Counted from the first letter of the stretch, positions 8,722 to 19,963 are shown. The stretch is DNA of 36,842 bases from Candidatus Tidjanibacter faecipullorum (GCA_019116245.1 DXCC01000023.1:1-36842); one strand, 5' to 3'. Numbers and translations: made by a program. Notes: a model not told the origin generated them from the sequence alone.

Positions 8722-8794
8722 GGTCATTTTGCGATAGGTTGTTTCTTCTGATTTTTATTTTGGCGCGAATTTTTTCGGTGGGGTTCCTTATATA

Positions 8795-10246
8795 TTAAAA
8801 GGTACGGTCGCCTGTTTCACTGCTTTCCCGGCGACAGGCATCGAGTTTGACCGCCACGAAAAAGAGCAGCGTGAAGGCGAAGAGTGACGAGCCGCCGTAG
8901 CTGAACAGCGGCAGGGGGATGCCGATGACGGGCATCAGGCCGATGGTCATGCCCACGTTGACCAGCACATGGAACAGCAGGATGGAGGCCACCCCGTAGC
9001 AGTAGACGCGTCCGAAGGCTTCGTGCTGGCGTTCGCCCATGCGGATCAGCCGCAGGATCAGCCAGCAGAAGAGTCCCAGCACCACGACCGAACCGACAAA
9101 GCCCCACTCCTCGCCCACGGTGCAGAAGATGAAGTCGGTGCTCTGTTCGGGAACGAAGTCGTAGCGGGTCTGGGTGCCGTGCAGGTAGCCTTTGCCCAGC
9201 AGACCGCCCGATCCGATGGCGATTTTGGACTGGTTGACGTTGTAGCCCCAATATTGCAGGTCGCTTTCGACGCCCAGCAGGTCGAGGATACGTTTCTGCT
9301 GGTGGATCTGCATGTGGTCGAAGACCACGTCCACGAGGTTGGTGAAGAGCACCGAGCCGATGAACATGCCGATGCAGATCAGCACGTTTTTCAGTTTGCT
9401 CCGCCAGGCATAGACGCCGACAACGGGCAGCGACAGGAGCGAGGCGGCGAGCAGGCAGCCGTAGTAGCCCGCGGTGCCTCCCGTGACGGCTGCGGCGATC
9501 AGGTAGATGAGCAGCGAAGAGAGGGCCACGGCCGCCAGGTAGCGGAGGTTACGCAGCCAGGCACCGTTCAGGATGCTTTCGATGAGCGTGCAGAGGATCA
9601 GTATGGCTGCCAGGAGCGTGGCCGGAGTCCACAGGAAGGAGAAGACAAAGAGGAAAATCACCATGCCGATGGCCACATAGATCCAGCCGTTGAGTCCCTC
9701 GCGATAGAAGACCATCAGAAACGAGGCGAACACGATGGCGGAACCGGTGTCGTTCTGGAGCATGATGATGGCCATCGGCACGGCGAGGAGCAGCAGGGCA
9801 GTCAGCCGGCTGCGCCAGGCGCTCATGGAGAAGGAGTAGGCACTCATGTAGCGGGCCAGCGCCAGCGCAGTAGCGAACTTGGCGAATTCGGCGGGCTGGA
9901 CCGAGAAGCCGCCCAGACGCAGCCACGACCGGGCGCCGTTCACTTCGGTGCCGATGAAGAGGGTGGCGACCAGCACCAGCAGGATCAGCGCATAGAACGG
10001 GTAGGCGATCATGTGGTAATAGATGCCGTCGATGAGCATGATGACGATGGCGGTCAGCACGCACACGCCGATCCAGATCAGCTGCGAACCGTAGCGCGAA
10101 GCCAGCGTGAAGCCTTCGGTCGTCGTTTCGTCGTACACGGCGGCGTAGATGTTGAGCCAGCCGAGCAGCATGAGGACGAAGAAGATGGCGATCGAACCCC
10201 AATCCACTCCAGAACGGGAGAGGTTATCTTTGCTGTTGCCGATCAT
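8795..10246 (-). CDS. rodA: RodA, elongasome peptidoglycan glycosyltransferase (SEDS family)
   Basis: Integral membrane SEDS polymerase that extends lipid II into glycan strands during rod-shaped growth, working with PBP2. The 483-residue protein has about ten membrane segments, the SEDS segment SVQPAEFAKFATALALARYM near residue 115, the periplasmic loop region DFVPEQSTDFIFCTVGEEWG and the C-terminal signature PLPLFSYGGSSL. It is over 100 residues longer than E. coli RodA, the excess being additional hydrophobic segments mid-protein (around VTGGTAGYYGCLLAASLLSLPVVGVYAW); I recall longer RodA proteins in Bacteroidota. The start at 10246 overlaps the end of mrdA by 23 bases, implying translational coupling. 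It is the last gene of the mreB-to-rodA cluster; no clear terminator follows. Confidence 0.96.
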   Translation of the reverse strand: MIGNSKDNLSRSGVDWGSIAIFFVLMLLGWLNIYAAVYDETTTEGFTLASRYGSQLIWIGVCVLTAIVIMLIDGIYYHMIAYPFYALILLVLVATLFIGTEVNGARSWLRLGGFSVQPAEFAKFATALALARYMSAYSFSMSAWRSRLTALLLLAVPMAIIMLQNDTGSAIVFASFLMVFYREGLNGWIYVAIGMVIFLFVFSFLWTPATLLAAILILCTLIESILNGAWLRNLRYLAAVALSSLLIYLIAAAVTGGTAGYYGCLLAASLLSLPVVGVYAWRSKLKNVLICIGMFIGSVLFTNLVDVVFDHMQIHQQKRILDLLGVESDLQYWGYNVNQSKIAIGSGGLLGKGYLHGTQTRYDFVPEQSTDFIFCTVGEEWGFVGSVVVLGLFCWLILRLIRMGERQHEAFGRVYCYGVASILLFHVLVNVGMTIGLMPVIGIPLPLFSYGGSSLFAFTLLFFVAVKLDACRRESSETGDRTF

Positions 10247-12044
10247 AGTAGGGGTAGGCTATTCGGGTTTGTTTGATGTAGTCCATCAGGGCGGGGCGCG
10301 TGATGGTGTCGGTCAGGTACTGCTCCACGATGAGACTGGCGATCGGCGCGGCTACCGAGCCGCCGAAACCGCCGTGCTCGACATAGACCGATACGGCGAT
10401 TTTCGGATCGTCCTTCGGGGCGAAGCAGAGGAAGGTGGCGTGGTCCTTGCCGTGGGGGTTCTGGGCCGTGCCCGTTTTGCCGCAGATGTCCAGCCCCGGC
10501 ACATAGGCGAGCCGGCCCGTGCCGCCGGCCTTGTGGACGGCGTCGTACATGCCTTCGACCACGATGCCGAAGTGGGAAGGATCGACCTTCGTGTAGTGTT
10601 TCTCGTAGAAGCGGGCGTCCAGCGAGTCGCGTCCGTCGATGTGGCGGACGATGTGGGGCGTGTAGTAGTAGCCGCGGTTAGCCAGGATGGCGGCCAGGTT
10701 GGCCATCTGCAGCGGCGTACAGCCCAGCTCGCCCTGTCCGATCGAGAGCGAGATGACCGTCAGCGAATTCCATCGGCCGTGGTAGATGCGGTCGTAGGTT
10801 GCCCGCGTGGGCACGAAGCCCGACAGTTCACCGGCCAGGTCGCTGCCGAGACTGCGGCCGAACCCGAAGCTGTAGACATAGTCGTTCCACACGTCGAACG
10901 CATCCTTGGTGCTCGCATAGCGGTTGTTGTCGAGTATGTTGCGCAGGGCGTAGCAGAAGTAGGTGTTGCACGACATCTGGACGGCCTGTTGCAGCGAGAC
11001 GGGCGAGGGGTGGTTGTGGCACTTCACACCGCGCCCGATGGTGTAGCCGCCGTGGCACGGGTAGCGCTGGGAGGGGGTGATGACGCCCTCCTGCAGGGCG
11101 ATCAGTCCGTTGACCAGCTTGAAGGTCGATCCGGGCGGATAGCGCGACATGACGCCGCGGTTGAACAGCGGATGGCGGGGGTTGCGGAGCAGTTTGATGT
11201 AGTTGTTGCCGCGGTCGCGTCCGACCAGTTCGTCGGGGTCGTAGCCCGGACTGCTGACCATGACCAGAATCTCGCCCGTGGCCGGTTCGATGGCGATGAT
11301 GCTGCCCACCTTGTCGCGCATCAGCTCTTCGCCCAGCGCCTGCAGGTCGGCGTCCAGCGACGTGGTGATGGCCGTACCCGGAATGGGCTGCAGGTCGGCT
11401 TCCCCGTCCTGGTAGGAGCCCTGCGTGATGCCGTGGACATCGACCACGTTTACTTTCAATCCCTTTTCGCCGCGGAGCACCTCCTCGTAGGTGAGTTCGA
11501 TGCCCGACATGCCGCGGTAGTCGCCCCGCTGGTAGTAGTCGTCGCGCTGGATGGTGGCTTCGTCCACTTCGCTGATGTAGCCGAGCAGGTTGCCGGCAAT
11601 CTTGCGCGGATAGGAGCGCATCGTGCGGTAAACCGTATAGAAACCGGGGAAGTTGCCCTCGTCGAACAGCAATTTTGCCTCGAGGCTGATCTGTTTGATG
11701 ATCAGCGACGGACGGCGCATCGAATAACGGGCGGCGCGGCGCAGTTCGGTGGCGATCTTCTCGGGCGTCACGCCGGTTATGCGGGCCAGGGCCACCGTGT
11801 CGAAGGCCTGCACGTCGCGCGGAATGGCCATCAGGTCGTAGGAGGGGATGCTCCGCACGAGCAGTTCGCCGTTGCGGTCATAGACTTCGCCGCGGGGCGG
11901 GTGCTGTACCTCCTGGCGCAGCACGTTGTTGCGGGCGGCCCGTTTGTAGGAGTCGTCGAGGATCTGGATGTCGAACAGCCTCAGTACGATGATCGCAAAG
12001 GCGGCGACAATGAAAAGGGACAGGATGGCGGCTCTCCGGTTCAT
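10224..12044 (-). CDS. mrdA: Penicillin-binding protein 2, elongasome transpeptidase
   Basis: Class B PBP that cross-links new peptidoglycan in lateral wall growth as the partner of RodA. The 606-residue protein has one N-terminal membrane anchor (residues ~6-25), a pedestal domain starting NVLRQEVQHPPRGEVYDRNG (the class B RGxxYDRNG motif), and a transpeptidase domain with all three active-site motifs: STFK with nucleophile Ser306 and Lys309, SCN at 358-360 and KTG at 523-525. Its start is 13 bases after the mreD stop, and its end overlaps rodA. Cys in the SxN middle position is compatible with the motif. Function assignment rests on the PBP2 sequence and on the mreBCD/rodA context. Confidence 0.96.
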   Translation of the reverse strand: MNRRAAILSLFIVAAFAIIVLRLFDIQILDDSYKRAARNNVLRQEVQHPPRGEVYDRNGELLVRSIPSYDLMAIPRDVQAFDTVALARITGVTPEKIATELRRAARYSMRRPSLIIKQISLEAKLLFDEGNFPGFYTVYRTMRSYPRKIAGNLLGYISEVDEATIQRDDYYQRGDYRGMSGIELTYEEVLRGEKGLKVNVVDVHGITQGSYQDGEADLQPIPGTAITTSLDADLQALGEELMRDKVGSIIAIEPATGEILVMVSSPGYDPDELVGRDRGNNYIKLLRNPRHPLFNRGVMSRYPPGSTFKLVNGLIALQEGVITPSQRYPCHGGYTIGRGVKCHNHPSPVSLQQAVQMSCNTYFCYALRNILDNNRYASTKDAFDVWNDYVYSFGFGRSLGSDLAGELSGFVPTRATYDRIYHGRWNSLTVISLSIGQGELGCTPLQMANLAAILANRGYYYTPHIVRHIDGRDSLDARFYEKHYTKVDPSHFGIVVEGMYDAVHKAGGTGRLAYVPGLDICGKTGTAQNPHGKDHATFLCFAPKDDPKIAVSVYVEHGGFGGSVAAPIASLIVEQYLTDTITRPALMDYIKQTRIAYPYYDRQQQR

Positions 12045-12057
12045 GACGCTTCGAGTG

Positions 12058-12570
12058 TTATTTGCCCATGCGGGCCGGCAGCAGACCGGCCAGGAACCAG
12101 ATCAGCAGGAAGGTGGTCGTCGCGCTGCCCGCAATGCGCAGCAGGGTGAAGCCCGCATAGCGGAACGAGGCTGCCTCGAAAAAGAAGAAAAGCATGCAGT
12201 GGAGCAGGATGGCTGCTCCGGCGTATTTCATCCATTTTGCGCGTCCCGTCTGCAGCGGCAGGGGCAAGATGATCTCCTGCAGGGCATCCTTGCCGATGGT
12301 CAGGTTCAGCAGCGCGGGGCGGCAGAAGGTGGTAGCCGTCGAGGCGATCGTGTTGAGCCCCGGCGTGCCGGAGAGCAGATCGGTGACGGCGCCGACCAGG
12401 AAGCCCAGCAGCAGCGTCCAGGCCGGATGCAGCCCGACGGGAAGCAGAATGATGAACCCCACATAGACCAGCGGGTAGAGATAGGGGGAGAGGTTCAGGT
12501 TGTCGAACAGGAAAACCTGCAGGAGAACCAGAACGAGAAACATCAGGGTATATTCGACGACGCGGTGCAT
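12058..12570 (-). CDS. mreD: Rod-shape-determining membrane protein MreD
   Basis: Small integral membrane component of the elongasome that bridges MreC and the peptidoglycan synthases. The 170-residue product is almost entirely hydrophobic, with five or six membrane segments; LQVFLFDNLNLSPYLYPLVYV near the N-terminus and the GFLVGAVTDLLSGTPGLNTIAST segment are typical of Bacteroidota MreD. Six bases separate its start from the mreC stop and 13 bases separate its end from mrdA, so it is inside one operon. MreD is poorly conserved, so position between mreC and mrdA is a large part of the assignment. Confidence 0.92.
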   Translation of the reverse strand: MHRVVEYTLMFLVLVLLQVFLFDNLNLSPYLYPLVYVGFIILLPVGLHPAWTLLLGFLVGAVTDLLSGTPGLNTIASTATTFCRPALLNLTIGKDALQEIILPLPLQTGRAKWMKYAGAAILLHCMLFFFFEAASFRYAGFTLLRIAGSATTTFLLIWFLAGLLPARMGK

Positions 12571-12576
12571 GGCGAT

Positions 12577-13419
12577 TCAGGGTTTGGGGGTATTGGCGGT
12601 ATCCGAAAAGAAGGGACCGGCCAGTTCGTCGAGTTCGTCGTAGTCGGCAAAGCGCACCAGCACGACATGGGAGAGGGCCGTCATGCGGGCGCCCAGCCGC
12701 AGGCGGATGAGGTGGGTGGTGCCGTCTTCCGAAGCCTCCACGCCGGCCACCGTGCCGATGAACCGGTCGGGCGGGAAGCGCAGGGAGTAGGCCGAGACGA
12801 CCGTGTCGCCGACGGAGACCTCCGCATAGCGCGGAATGTCGGTGAGGGTGACGAAGCGGGCGTCGGTGCCGTCCCAGCCGACGGAACCGAAATATTCGTT
12901 GTGCAGGAAGCGGCCGCCGATGGTGAAGGCGCGGTTGAGCACCGATACGCAGACGGCATACCGGTCGGAGCATTGGCGGACATAGCCGGCCACGGCACCG
13001 TCGGGGGTCAGCACGCCCATGTTCTCCTCCACGCCCTCGAGCGACCCCTTGTCGATGACGAAGAAGTTCTCCTGGCGGGCGATCGAGTTGCTGATGATGC
13101 GGGCCGTAGTGAAGTAGTAGGGCGAAGCGGCGGTCAGCGAATCGACCGTCACCGAATCCGCAACCGGTCGGGCGGCCTGCTGCGTCTCCAGCCGGGCAAT
13201 CTGCTCCAGCAGCCGGAGGTTGTCGCGTCGCAACGAGAAGTAGTCGCCCGTTGAGGCGAACAGCTTGTGCAGGCCGGCCGTCGCCCGGGTGGTCGCCGCC
13301 AGCAGTGTGGCCCGCGAGTAGGATGTGGCGTGGGCATAGTAGCTGATGGCCCCTGCTTCAAGGAGGATGAAGAGCAGTACGGTGTAGTATTTCCTGAAGA
13401 AGAGGATGAGCCTGTACAT
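12577..13419 (-). CDS. mreC: Rod-shape-determining protein MreC
   Basis: Bitopic protein that organises the elongasome in the periplasm. The 280-residue product has an N-terminal membrane anchor (residues ~9-27, YYTVLLFILLEAGAISYYA), a coiled-coil segment around residues 58-82 (YFSLRRDNLRLLEQIARLE), and a beta-barrel periplasmic domain with the recognisable ARIISNSIARQENFFVIDKG, NMGVLTPDGAVAGYV and GDTVVSAYSLRFPP elements. It ends six bases before mreD. A ~100-base gap with an inverted repeat separates it from mreB upstream. Confidence 0.95.
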   Translation of the reverse strand: MYRLILFFRKYYTVLLFILLEAGAISYYAHATSYSRATLLAATTRATAGLHKLFASTGDYFSLRRDNLRLLEQIARLETQQAARPVADSVTVDSLTAASPYYFTTARIISNSIARQENFFVIDKGSLEGVEENMGVLTPDGAVAGYVRQCSDRYAVCVSVLNRAFTIGGRFLHNEYFGSVGWDGTDARFVTLTDIPRYAEVSVGDTVVSAYSLRFPPDRFIGTVAGVEASEDGTTHLIRLRLGARMTALSHVVLVRFADYDELDELAGPFFSDTANTPKP

Positions 13420-13438
13420 CGCTGTTTATAAATCAATT

Positions 13439-13464
13439 CCGTACTGGCGCGTACGCCAGTACGG
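13439..13464 (-). repeat. 11-bp inverted repeat in the mreB-mreC gap
   Basis: CCGTACTGGCG (13439-13449) and CGCCAGTACGG (13454-13464) form a perfect stem with a CGTA loop. On the minus strand it is followed by AT-rich sequence without a clear U run, so it is more likely an mRNA stability or attenuation element than a full terminator. It lies 57 bases past the mreB stop and 19 bases before the mreC start. Confidence 0.7.
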
Positions 13465-13521
13465 AGACTGTGTCTGCAAAGTGCCGCTCCGGGCGGCCGG
13501 CGGAGAGCCCGCTCCCGCGCG

Positions 13522-14553
13522 TCAGCGGGAGTTGTTGGACATGAGGAACGAGAACTGGTGGATGTTCTTCAGCGCGATGCCCGTGCCGCGTACCACGGCG
13601 CGCAGCGGATCTTCGGCGATGTTGAACTGGATGTCGGTCTTGTTCGAGAACCGTTTGCTCAGGCCCTTGATCAGCGCGCCGCCTCCGGCCAGGTAGATGC
13701 CGCTCTTGACAATGTCGGCATACAGCTCGGGCGGCACCATCTCCAGCACCTTCATGATGGCCGCGTCGATCTTGAGCAGCGATTTCTCCAGCGCGTAGGC
13801 GATCTCCGTGTAGGAGAGGGTGACGGTGGTGGGCAGGGCGGTCAGCAGGTTGGGACCCGTAATCACGTAGTCCTCCGGGGCGTCATCCAGTTCGGGCAGC
13901 GCCGCGCCGATGGCCATCTTGATATCCTCGGCCGTGCGTTCGCCGATGCGGATGTTGTGCTGCTGGCGGACGTAGTTCTGGATATCTTCCGTGAATACGT
14001 CGCCCGCCACGTCGATGCTCTCGCTGCAGACGATGCCGCCCAGCGAGATGCAGGCGATTTCGGTCGTACCGCCGCCGATGTCGATCACCATGTGGCCCTC
14101 CGGCGCTTCGACGTTCAGACCGGCGCCCAGCGCGGCGGCCATCGGCTCGTAGATCATGTAGACCTCGCGTCCGCCGGCGTGTTCGGCCGATTCGCGGACG
14201 GTGCGGATTTCGACGTTGGTCGAACCCGACGGGATGCAGACTACGATCCGCAGCGACGGGCTGAAGAGGTGGCCGCTCATCTTGACCTTCTTGATCATGC
14301 CGCGCAGCATCAGTTCGGCGGCGTTGAAGTCGGCGATCACACCGTCCTTCAGCGGGCGGATGGTGCGGATGTTCTGGTGGGTTTTGCCGTGCATCTGCTG
14401 GGCCTGTTCGCCGATGGCGACCACTTTGCCCGTGTGGATGTCCATGGCGATGATGGAGGGTTCGTCCACCACGACCTTGCCGTTATAGAGAATGAGCGTA
14501 TTGGCCGTACCGAGGTCGATGGCCAATTCCTGCGTCAATGAAAAAAGTCCCAT
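13522..14553 (-). CDS. mreB: Rod-shape-determining actin homologue MreB
   Basis: Cytoplasmic actin-like ATPase whose membrane-bound filaments position the elongasome. Starting at 14553 gives MGLFSLTQELAIDLGTANT, the canonical MreB N-terminus with a short amphipathic helix and the phosphate-1 loop DLGTAN at 13-18; an in-frame extension to 14628 adds residues with no counterpart in the family. Other motifs are GGREVYMIYEPMAAALGAGL, the phosphate-2 loop VIDIGGGTTEIA, and ESIDVAGDVF. The length of 343 residues is normal. It is first in the mreBCD-mrdA-rodA order and has a perfect -7 element about 95 bases upstream. A hairpin follows the gene, so MreB could be made in excess of the downstream proteins. 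Confidence 0.97.
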   Translation of the reverse strand: MGLFSLTQELAIDLGTANTLILYNGKVVVDEPSIIAMDIHTGKVVAIGEQAQQMHGKTHQNIRTIRPLKDGVIADFNAAELMLRGMIKKVKMSGHLFSPSLRIVVCIPSGSTNVEIRTVRESAEHAGGREVYMIYEPMAAALGAGLNVEAPEGHMVIDIGGGTTEIACISLGGIVCSESIDVAGDVFTEDIQNYVRQQHNIRIGERTAEDIKMAIGAALPELDDAPEDYVITGPNLLTALPTTVTLSYTEIAYALEKSLLKIDAAIMKVLEMVPPELYADIVKSGIYLAGGGALIKGLSKRFSNKTDIQFNIAEDPLRAVVRGTGIALKNIHQFSFLMSNNSR

Positions 14554-14857
14554 ATCGTGTGAAAACTTGCTTTGCGTTGTTTGTGTATGCGGAGACGTCG
14601 TCCGACCGCTTTTCCCGGTCGCGGACACGATCGTCCATCCAACTTACAAATATAGCGAAAACCACAGGAACCACGATGCGTATCGGGGAGAAATATGCAT
14701 CGCCCGGCCGCTTTTTCCTGCCGTCTGCAGGGCGTGCATTTCTTTGACCGGCGGCATACTTTTCCGGCTGATTTTGCGTATCTTTAACAGATGATCGGAG
14801 TGTCCGGCGAGGGGGCTCCGACGGGATAAAGAAAACCATTTCACCAACTATACGGAT
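14554..14857. other. Divergent mreB/pgi regulatory region
   Basis: The 304 bases between the divergent starts of mreB and pgi hold a -7 element for mreB (separate entry). Toward pgi, TATCTTTA (14779-14786) is a 7/8 match to TAnnTTTG, 72 bases before the pgi start. No gene is supported here. Confidence 0.5.
14647..14654 (-). promoter_or_regulatory. Putative -7 promoter element of the mreB operon
   Basis: On the minus strand this reads TATATTTG, an exact TAnnTTTG match, 94 bases before the chosen mreB start. That predicts a leader of about 85 bases. The -33 region is not obvious. Confidence 0.55.
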
Positions 14858-16210
14858 ATGATAAAATTCGATTACAAAATGGCGCTGCCTTTCGTGCCGG
14901 AGGCGGAGATCGTCCGCCTGGGTGCCGAGGCGGAGCGCTGCAACGGCATGTTGCAGGAGGGCACGGGTGCAGGTGCCGATTTCCTGGGATGGGTGTCGCT
15001 GCCCTCGTCGATCGACGGGGCGATGTTGGAACGGGTCGACGAGGTGGCCCGTCGGCTACGGCAACTGGCCTCCGTTGTGGTGGTCATCGGCATCGGCGGT
15101 TCCTATCTCGGAGCCCGGGCGGTGCAGGAGGCGCTGGGCGATCCCTTTGCCGGACTGGGCGGTGCGCAGGGAACCCAGGTCGTCTATGCGGGGCAGAACC
15201 TCAGTCCCGATTACCTCTCGTCCCTGCTGCGGGCCGTGAGTGACCGTTCGCTGGCGCTGATCGTGGTCTCCAAGTCTGGTACGACCACCGAGCCGGCCGT
15301 GGCCTTCCGCATCCTGCGGGAGGAGATCGTGCGCCGCTACGGGGTCCGTGGGGCGCGCGAACGGATCGTGGCCGTGACGGACCGCGCCCGGGGCGCGCTG
15401 AAGAAGATGGCCGACGAACAGGGCTACGATACCTTTGTGATCCCCGATGATGTGGGCGGCCGCTATTCCGTGCTGACGCCGGTGGGACTGCTGCCGCTGG
15501 CCGTGGCCGGTGTCGATGTGGCGGCACTGGTCGAGGGAGCGCAGGCGGCCGAGCGAGCCATGGGTGCGGAGGTGCCCTTTGCCGGGAATCCGGCCCTGCA
15601 GTATGCGGCCGTGCGGAATGCACTCTACCGCAAGGGGTATAAGGTGGAGCTGTTCGGCAGCTACGAACCCGCGCTGCGCGATGTGGGCGAGTGGTGGAAA
15701 CAGCTCTACGGCGAGAGCGAAGGCAAGCAGGGGCGGGGCATTTTCCCGGCTTCCGTGACCTTCACCACCGATCTCCATTCGATGGGGCAGTATATCCAGG
15801 AGGGGGAGCGGATGTTGTTCGAGACGATCGTTTCGATCGAAGCCCCGCATACGGATGTCACCGTGCAGGCGGAAGCGGACGATGCCGACGGACTCAACTT
15901 CCTGGCCGGCCGTCGCCTGTCGGAGGTGAACCGGACGGCCGAAAACGGGGTGGCACTGGCCCATTGCGACGGCGGGGTGCCCAACCTGCGGGTGACGCTT
16001 CCCCGCGTGGATGCCTATGAGATCGGCTGGCTGCTCTACTTTTTCGAGCGGGCCTGCGGTGTGAGCGGTTACCTGCTGGGTGTCAATCCGTTCGATCAGC
16101 CCGGTGTGGAGGCGTACAAGAAAAACATGTTTGCCCTGCTCGGCAAGCCCGGTTATGAGGCCGAGGGCGAACGGCTCCATGAGCGGCTTCGCGACATGGG
16201 GCGCGAATAA
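14858..16210 (+). CDS. pgi: Glucose-6-phosphate isomerase
   Basis: Cytosolic enzyme interconverting glucose 6-phosphate and fructose 6-phosphate in glycolysis. The 450-residue length is that of the short bacterial PGI class. Visible signatures are VVVIGIGGSYLGARAVQEAL (~residues 73-91), the sugar-phosphate loop SKSGTTTEPA, the catalytic-glutamate loop LYGESEGKQGRG (Glu286), TTDLHSMGQYIQEG with the ring-opening His, and a C-terminal GVNPFDQPGVEAYKKN containing the catalytic Lys. The start encodes MIKFDYKMALPF, typical of the family. It is transcribed alone, divergently from mreB, and closed by a strong terminator. Confidence 0.97.
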   Translation: MIKFDYKMALPFVPEAEIVRLGAEAERCNGMLQEGTGAGADFLGWVSLPSSIDGAMLERVDEVARRLRQLASVVVVIGIGGSYLGARAVQEALGDPFAGLGGAQGTQVVYAGQNLSPDYLSSLLRAVSDRSLALIVVSKSGTTTEPAVAFRILREEIVRRYGVRGARERIVAVTDRARGALKKMADEQGYDTFVIPDDVGGRYSVLTPVGLLPLAVAGVDVAALVEGAQAAERAMGAEVPFAGNPALQYAAVRNALYRKGYKVELFGSYEPALRDVGEWWKQLYGESEGKQGRGIFPASVTFTTDLHSMGQYIQEGERMLFETIVSIEAPHTDVTVQAEADDADGLNFLAGRRLSEVNRTAENGVALAHCDGGVPNLRVTLPRVDAYEIGWLLYFFERACGVSGYLLGVNPFDQPGVEAYKKNMFALLGKPGYEAEGERLHERLRDMGRE

Positions 16211-16232
16211 GACGGAAGGAGGCACACGCCTC

Positions 16233-16266
16233 ATGCGGCCGGATGGTTGTCCGGCCGCATTTTTTT
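16233..16266 (+). terminator. Intrinsic terminator after pgi
   Basis: ATGCGGCCGGA (16233-16243) pairs with TCCGGCCGCAT (16250-16260) across a 6-base loop, and T runs from 16260 to 16266. It lies 22 bases after the pgi stop. Confidence 0.93.
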
Positions 16267-16355
16267 GTGCGTGGCCGTTTCCGGGAAGATGTCGGGGACG
16301 GAATGGGGGTCGCGATCAATATGGGAAGATATGGTTCTGTTTTATGTCGCGTTTA

Positions 16356-16387
16356 TTTGTTTTTATGTAAATTTTATTTTACTTTTG
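16356..16387 (+). promoter_or_regulatory. Full Bacteroidota-type promoter of the membrane-protein/HTH cassette
   Basis: TTTG (16356-16359) and TACTTTTG (16380-16387) match the -33 and -7 consensus exactly with a 20-base spacer. The surrounding 60 bases are strikingly AT-rich compared with the rest of the window. The predicted transcript starts about 60 bases before the first gene. Confidence 0.7.
16367..16382 (+). promoter_or_regulatory. Candidate operator inverted repeat over the promoter
   Basis: GTAAA (16367-16371) and TTTAC (16378-16382) form an inverted repeat with a 6-base centre between the -33 box and the -7 box, overlapping the latter. Such a site could bind the HTH protein encoded by the same transcript; that is inference. 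Confidence 0.35.
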
Positions 16388-16452
16388 GTCGCAATGATGG
16401 TGGAAGCGTCTCTGCGCTCCCAATGTCTTACTCTATAAAAAGGAGGTATGTG

Positions 16453-16860
16453 ATGAAGAAAGAGTGGTTGTTTCCCCATGCGTGTCAGAAGATCGGCATG
16501 GTGCTTTCCGTGCTGTTCGGCCTCGGCTGCCTGTTGTGGCTGTTCTGGTGGTCGGATACGCTGGAGTGCTGGCAGGGGTGGGATGAACTGTTCGTGATCG
16601 GGCTGCTGGTCGGTTTGCTGCTGGCCGCCTTTTCGCGCGAGCGGGACGAGGACGAGTACATGACCCGTCTCCGGTACGAATCGTTAGTGTGGGCCGTGCT
16701 GGCCGACAGCCTGTTTGTCGTGATCGCTACCTTGACGGTGTACGGGCCGGATTATGTGTATGTACTGCTCGTGCAGCTGTTTCTGCTGCTGATTCTCTAC
16801 ATCGTGCGGTTCCGCATCGTGCTTCGGCGCGTGAGAAAGGAGGGCGGTTGTGAAAAATAG
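16453..16860 (+). CDS. Small four-helix membrane protein paired with an HTH regulator
   Basis: Predicted 135-residue integral membrane protein of unknown function. It has hydrophobic segments at about 13-35, 48-62, 82-100 and 103-122. Between the second and third lies a charged, acidic stretch ([18 protein letters not shown]), and the C-terminus is basic. The start at 16453 is fixed by a strong AGGAGG (16441-16446) six bases upstream, unusual in a phylum that rarely uses Shine-Dalgarno pairing; the longer open frame before it overlaps the pgi terminator. From memory, similarly sized membrane proteins with an EDE...R...S motif sit beside YozG-like HTH genes in many Bacteroides genomes. The following HTH gene overlaps its last 11 bases, so the two are translated together. 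It may sense a membrane state or sequester the regulator, but this is speculation. Confidence 0.78.
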   Translation: MKKEWLFPHACQKIGMVLSVLFGLGCLLWLFWWSDTLECWQGWDELFVIGLLVGLLLAAFSRERDEDEYMTRLRYESLVWAVLADSLFVVIATLTVYGPDYVYVLLVQLFLLLILYIVRFRIVLRRVRKEGGCEK

Positions 16861-17053
16861 AATTCGGGTGCAGCGTGCCATGCACGATCTCACCCAGCAG
16901 GAACTGGCCGAGCGGCTGGGCGTGAGCCGCCAGACCGTCAATGCCGTCGAGTTGGGCAAGTATGTGCCTTCGACGATGCTCGCCCTCAAAATGGCGCGGC
17001 TGTTCGGTTGCTCGGTCGAGGAGCTTTTCCAGCTCGACGAGGAGGAGAAGTAG
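16850..17053 (+). CDS. YozG/Cro-like helix-turn-helix transcriptional regulator
   Basis: A 67-residue single-domain DNA-binding protein of the XRE superfamily. Residues ~15-34 ([20 protein letters not shown]) form the helix-turn-helix, followed by the family hallmark [25 protein letters not shown] and an acidic tail. It starts with GTG at 16850, overlapping the membrane-protein gene by 11 bases. AAAGGAGG (16836-16843) provides a strong ribosome-binding site six bases upstream, which decides the start. Small regulators of this type usually repress their own operon; a candidate operator overlaps the cassette's promoter. No terminator with a U run on the plus strand is evident; the hairpin downstream is oriented for ppdK. 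Confidence 0.9.
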   Translation: MKNRIRVQRAMHDLTQQELAERLGVSRQTVNAVELGKYVPSTMLALKMARLFGCSVEELFQLDEEEK

Positions 17054-17093
17054 TCCCTCTGCTGCCGGTTGCAAGGCATTGGCCGTGGAGGTG

Positions 17094-17135
17094 AAAAAGA
17101 GAGGAGGGAGAGTCCCTGTGGGCTCTCCCTCCTCT
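17094..17135 (-). terminator. Intrinsic terminator of ppdK
   Basis: AGAGGAGGGAGAG (17100-17112) pairs with CTCTCCCTCCTCT (17123-17135); a U-rich run follows on the minus strand (complement of AAAAA at 17094-17098). It starts 22 bases past the ppdK stop. The plus-strand side has no T run, so it probably blocks HTH-cassette read-through only partly. Confidence 0.8.
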
Positions 17136-17157
17136 GTGCATGATGGGAAGCGTGTGC

Positions 17158-19884
<2,727 letters not shown>

Positions 19885-19963
19885 CGGATTTTAGAATTTT
19901 ATAACTGTCTCTGTGTCTGTTTCGTCAGAATGTGTGCTCCGCCGCCGCGGCGACGGGACGTGT

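Noticed and set aside
10149-12149. 666-codon plus-strand frame opposite mrdA
   Set aside because: Shadow; STFK, SCN and KTG motifs place the real gene on the minus strand.
13439-13464. Inverted repeat after mreB considered as a full intrinsic terminator
   Set aside because: There is no U run after the stem on the minus strand, and no promoter is recognisable before mreC, so complete termination would silence the elongasome genes.
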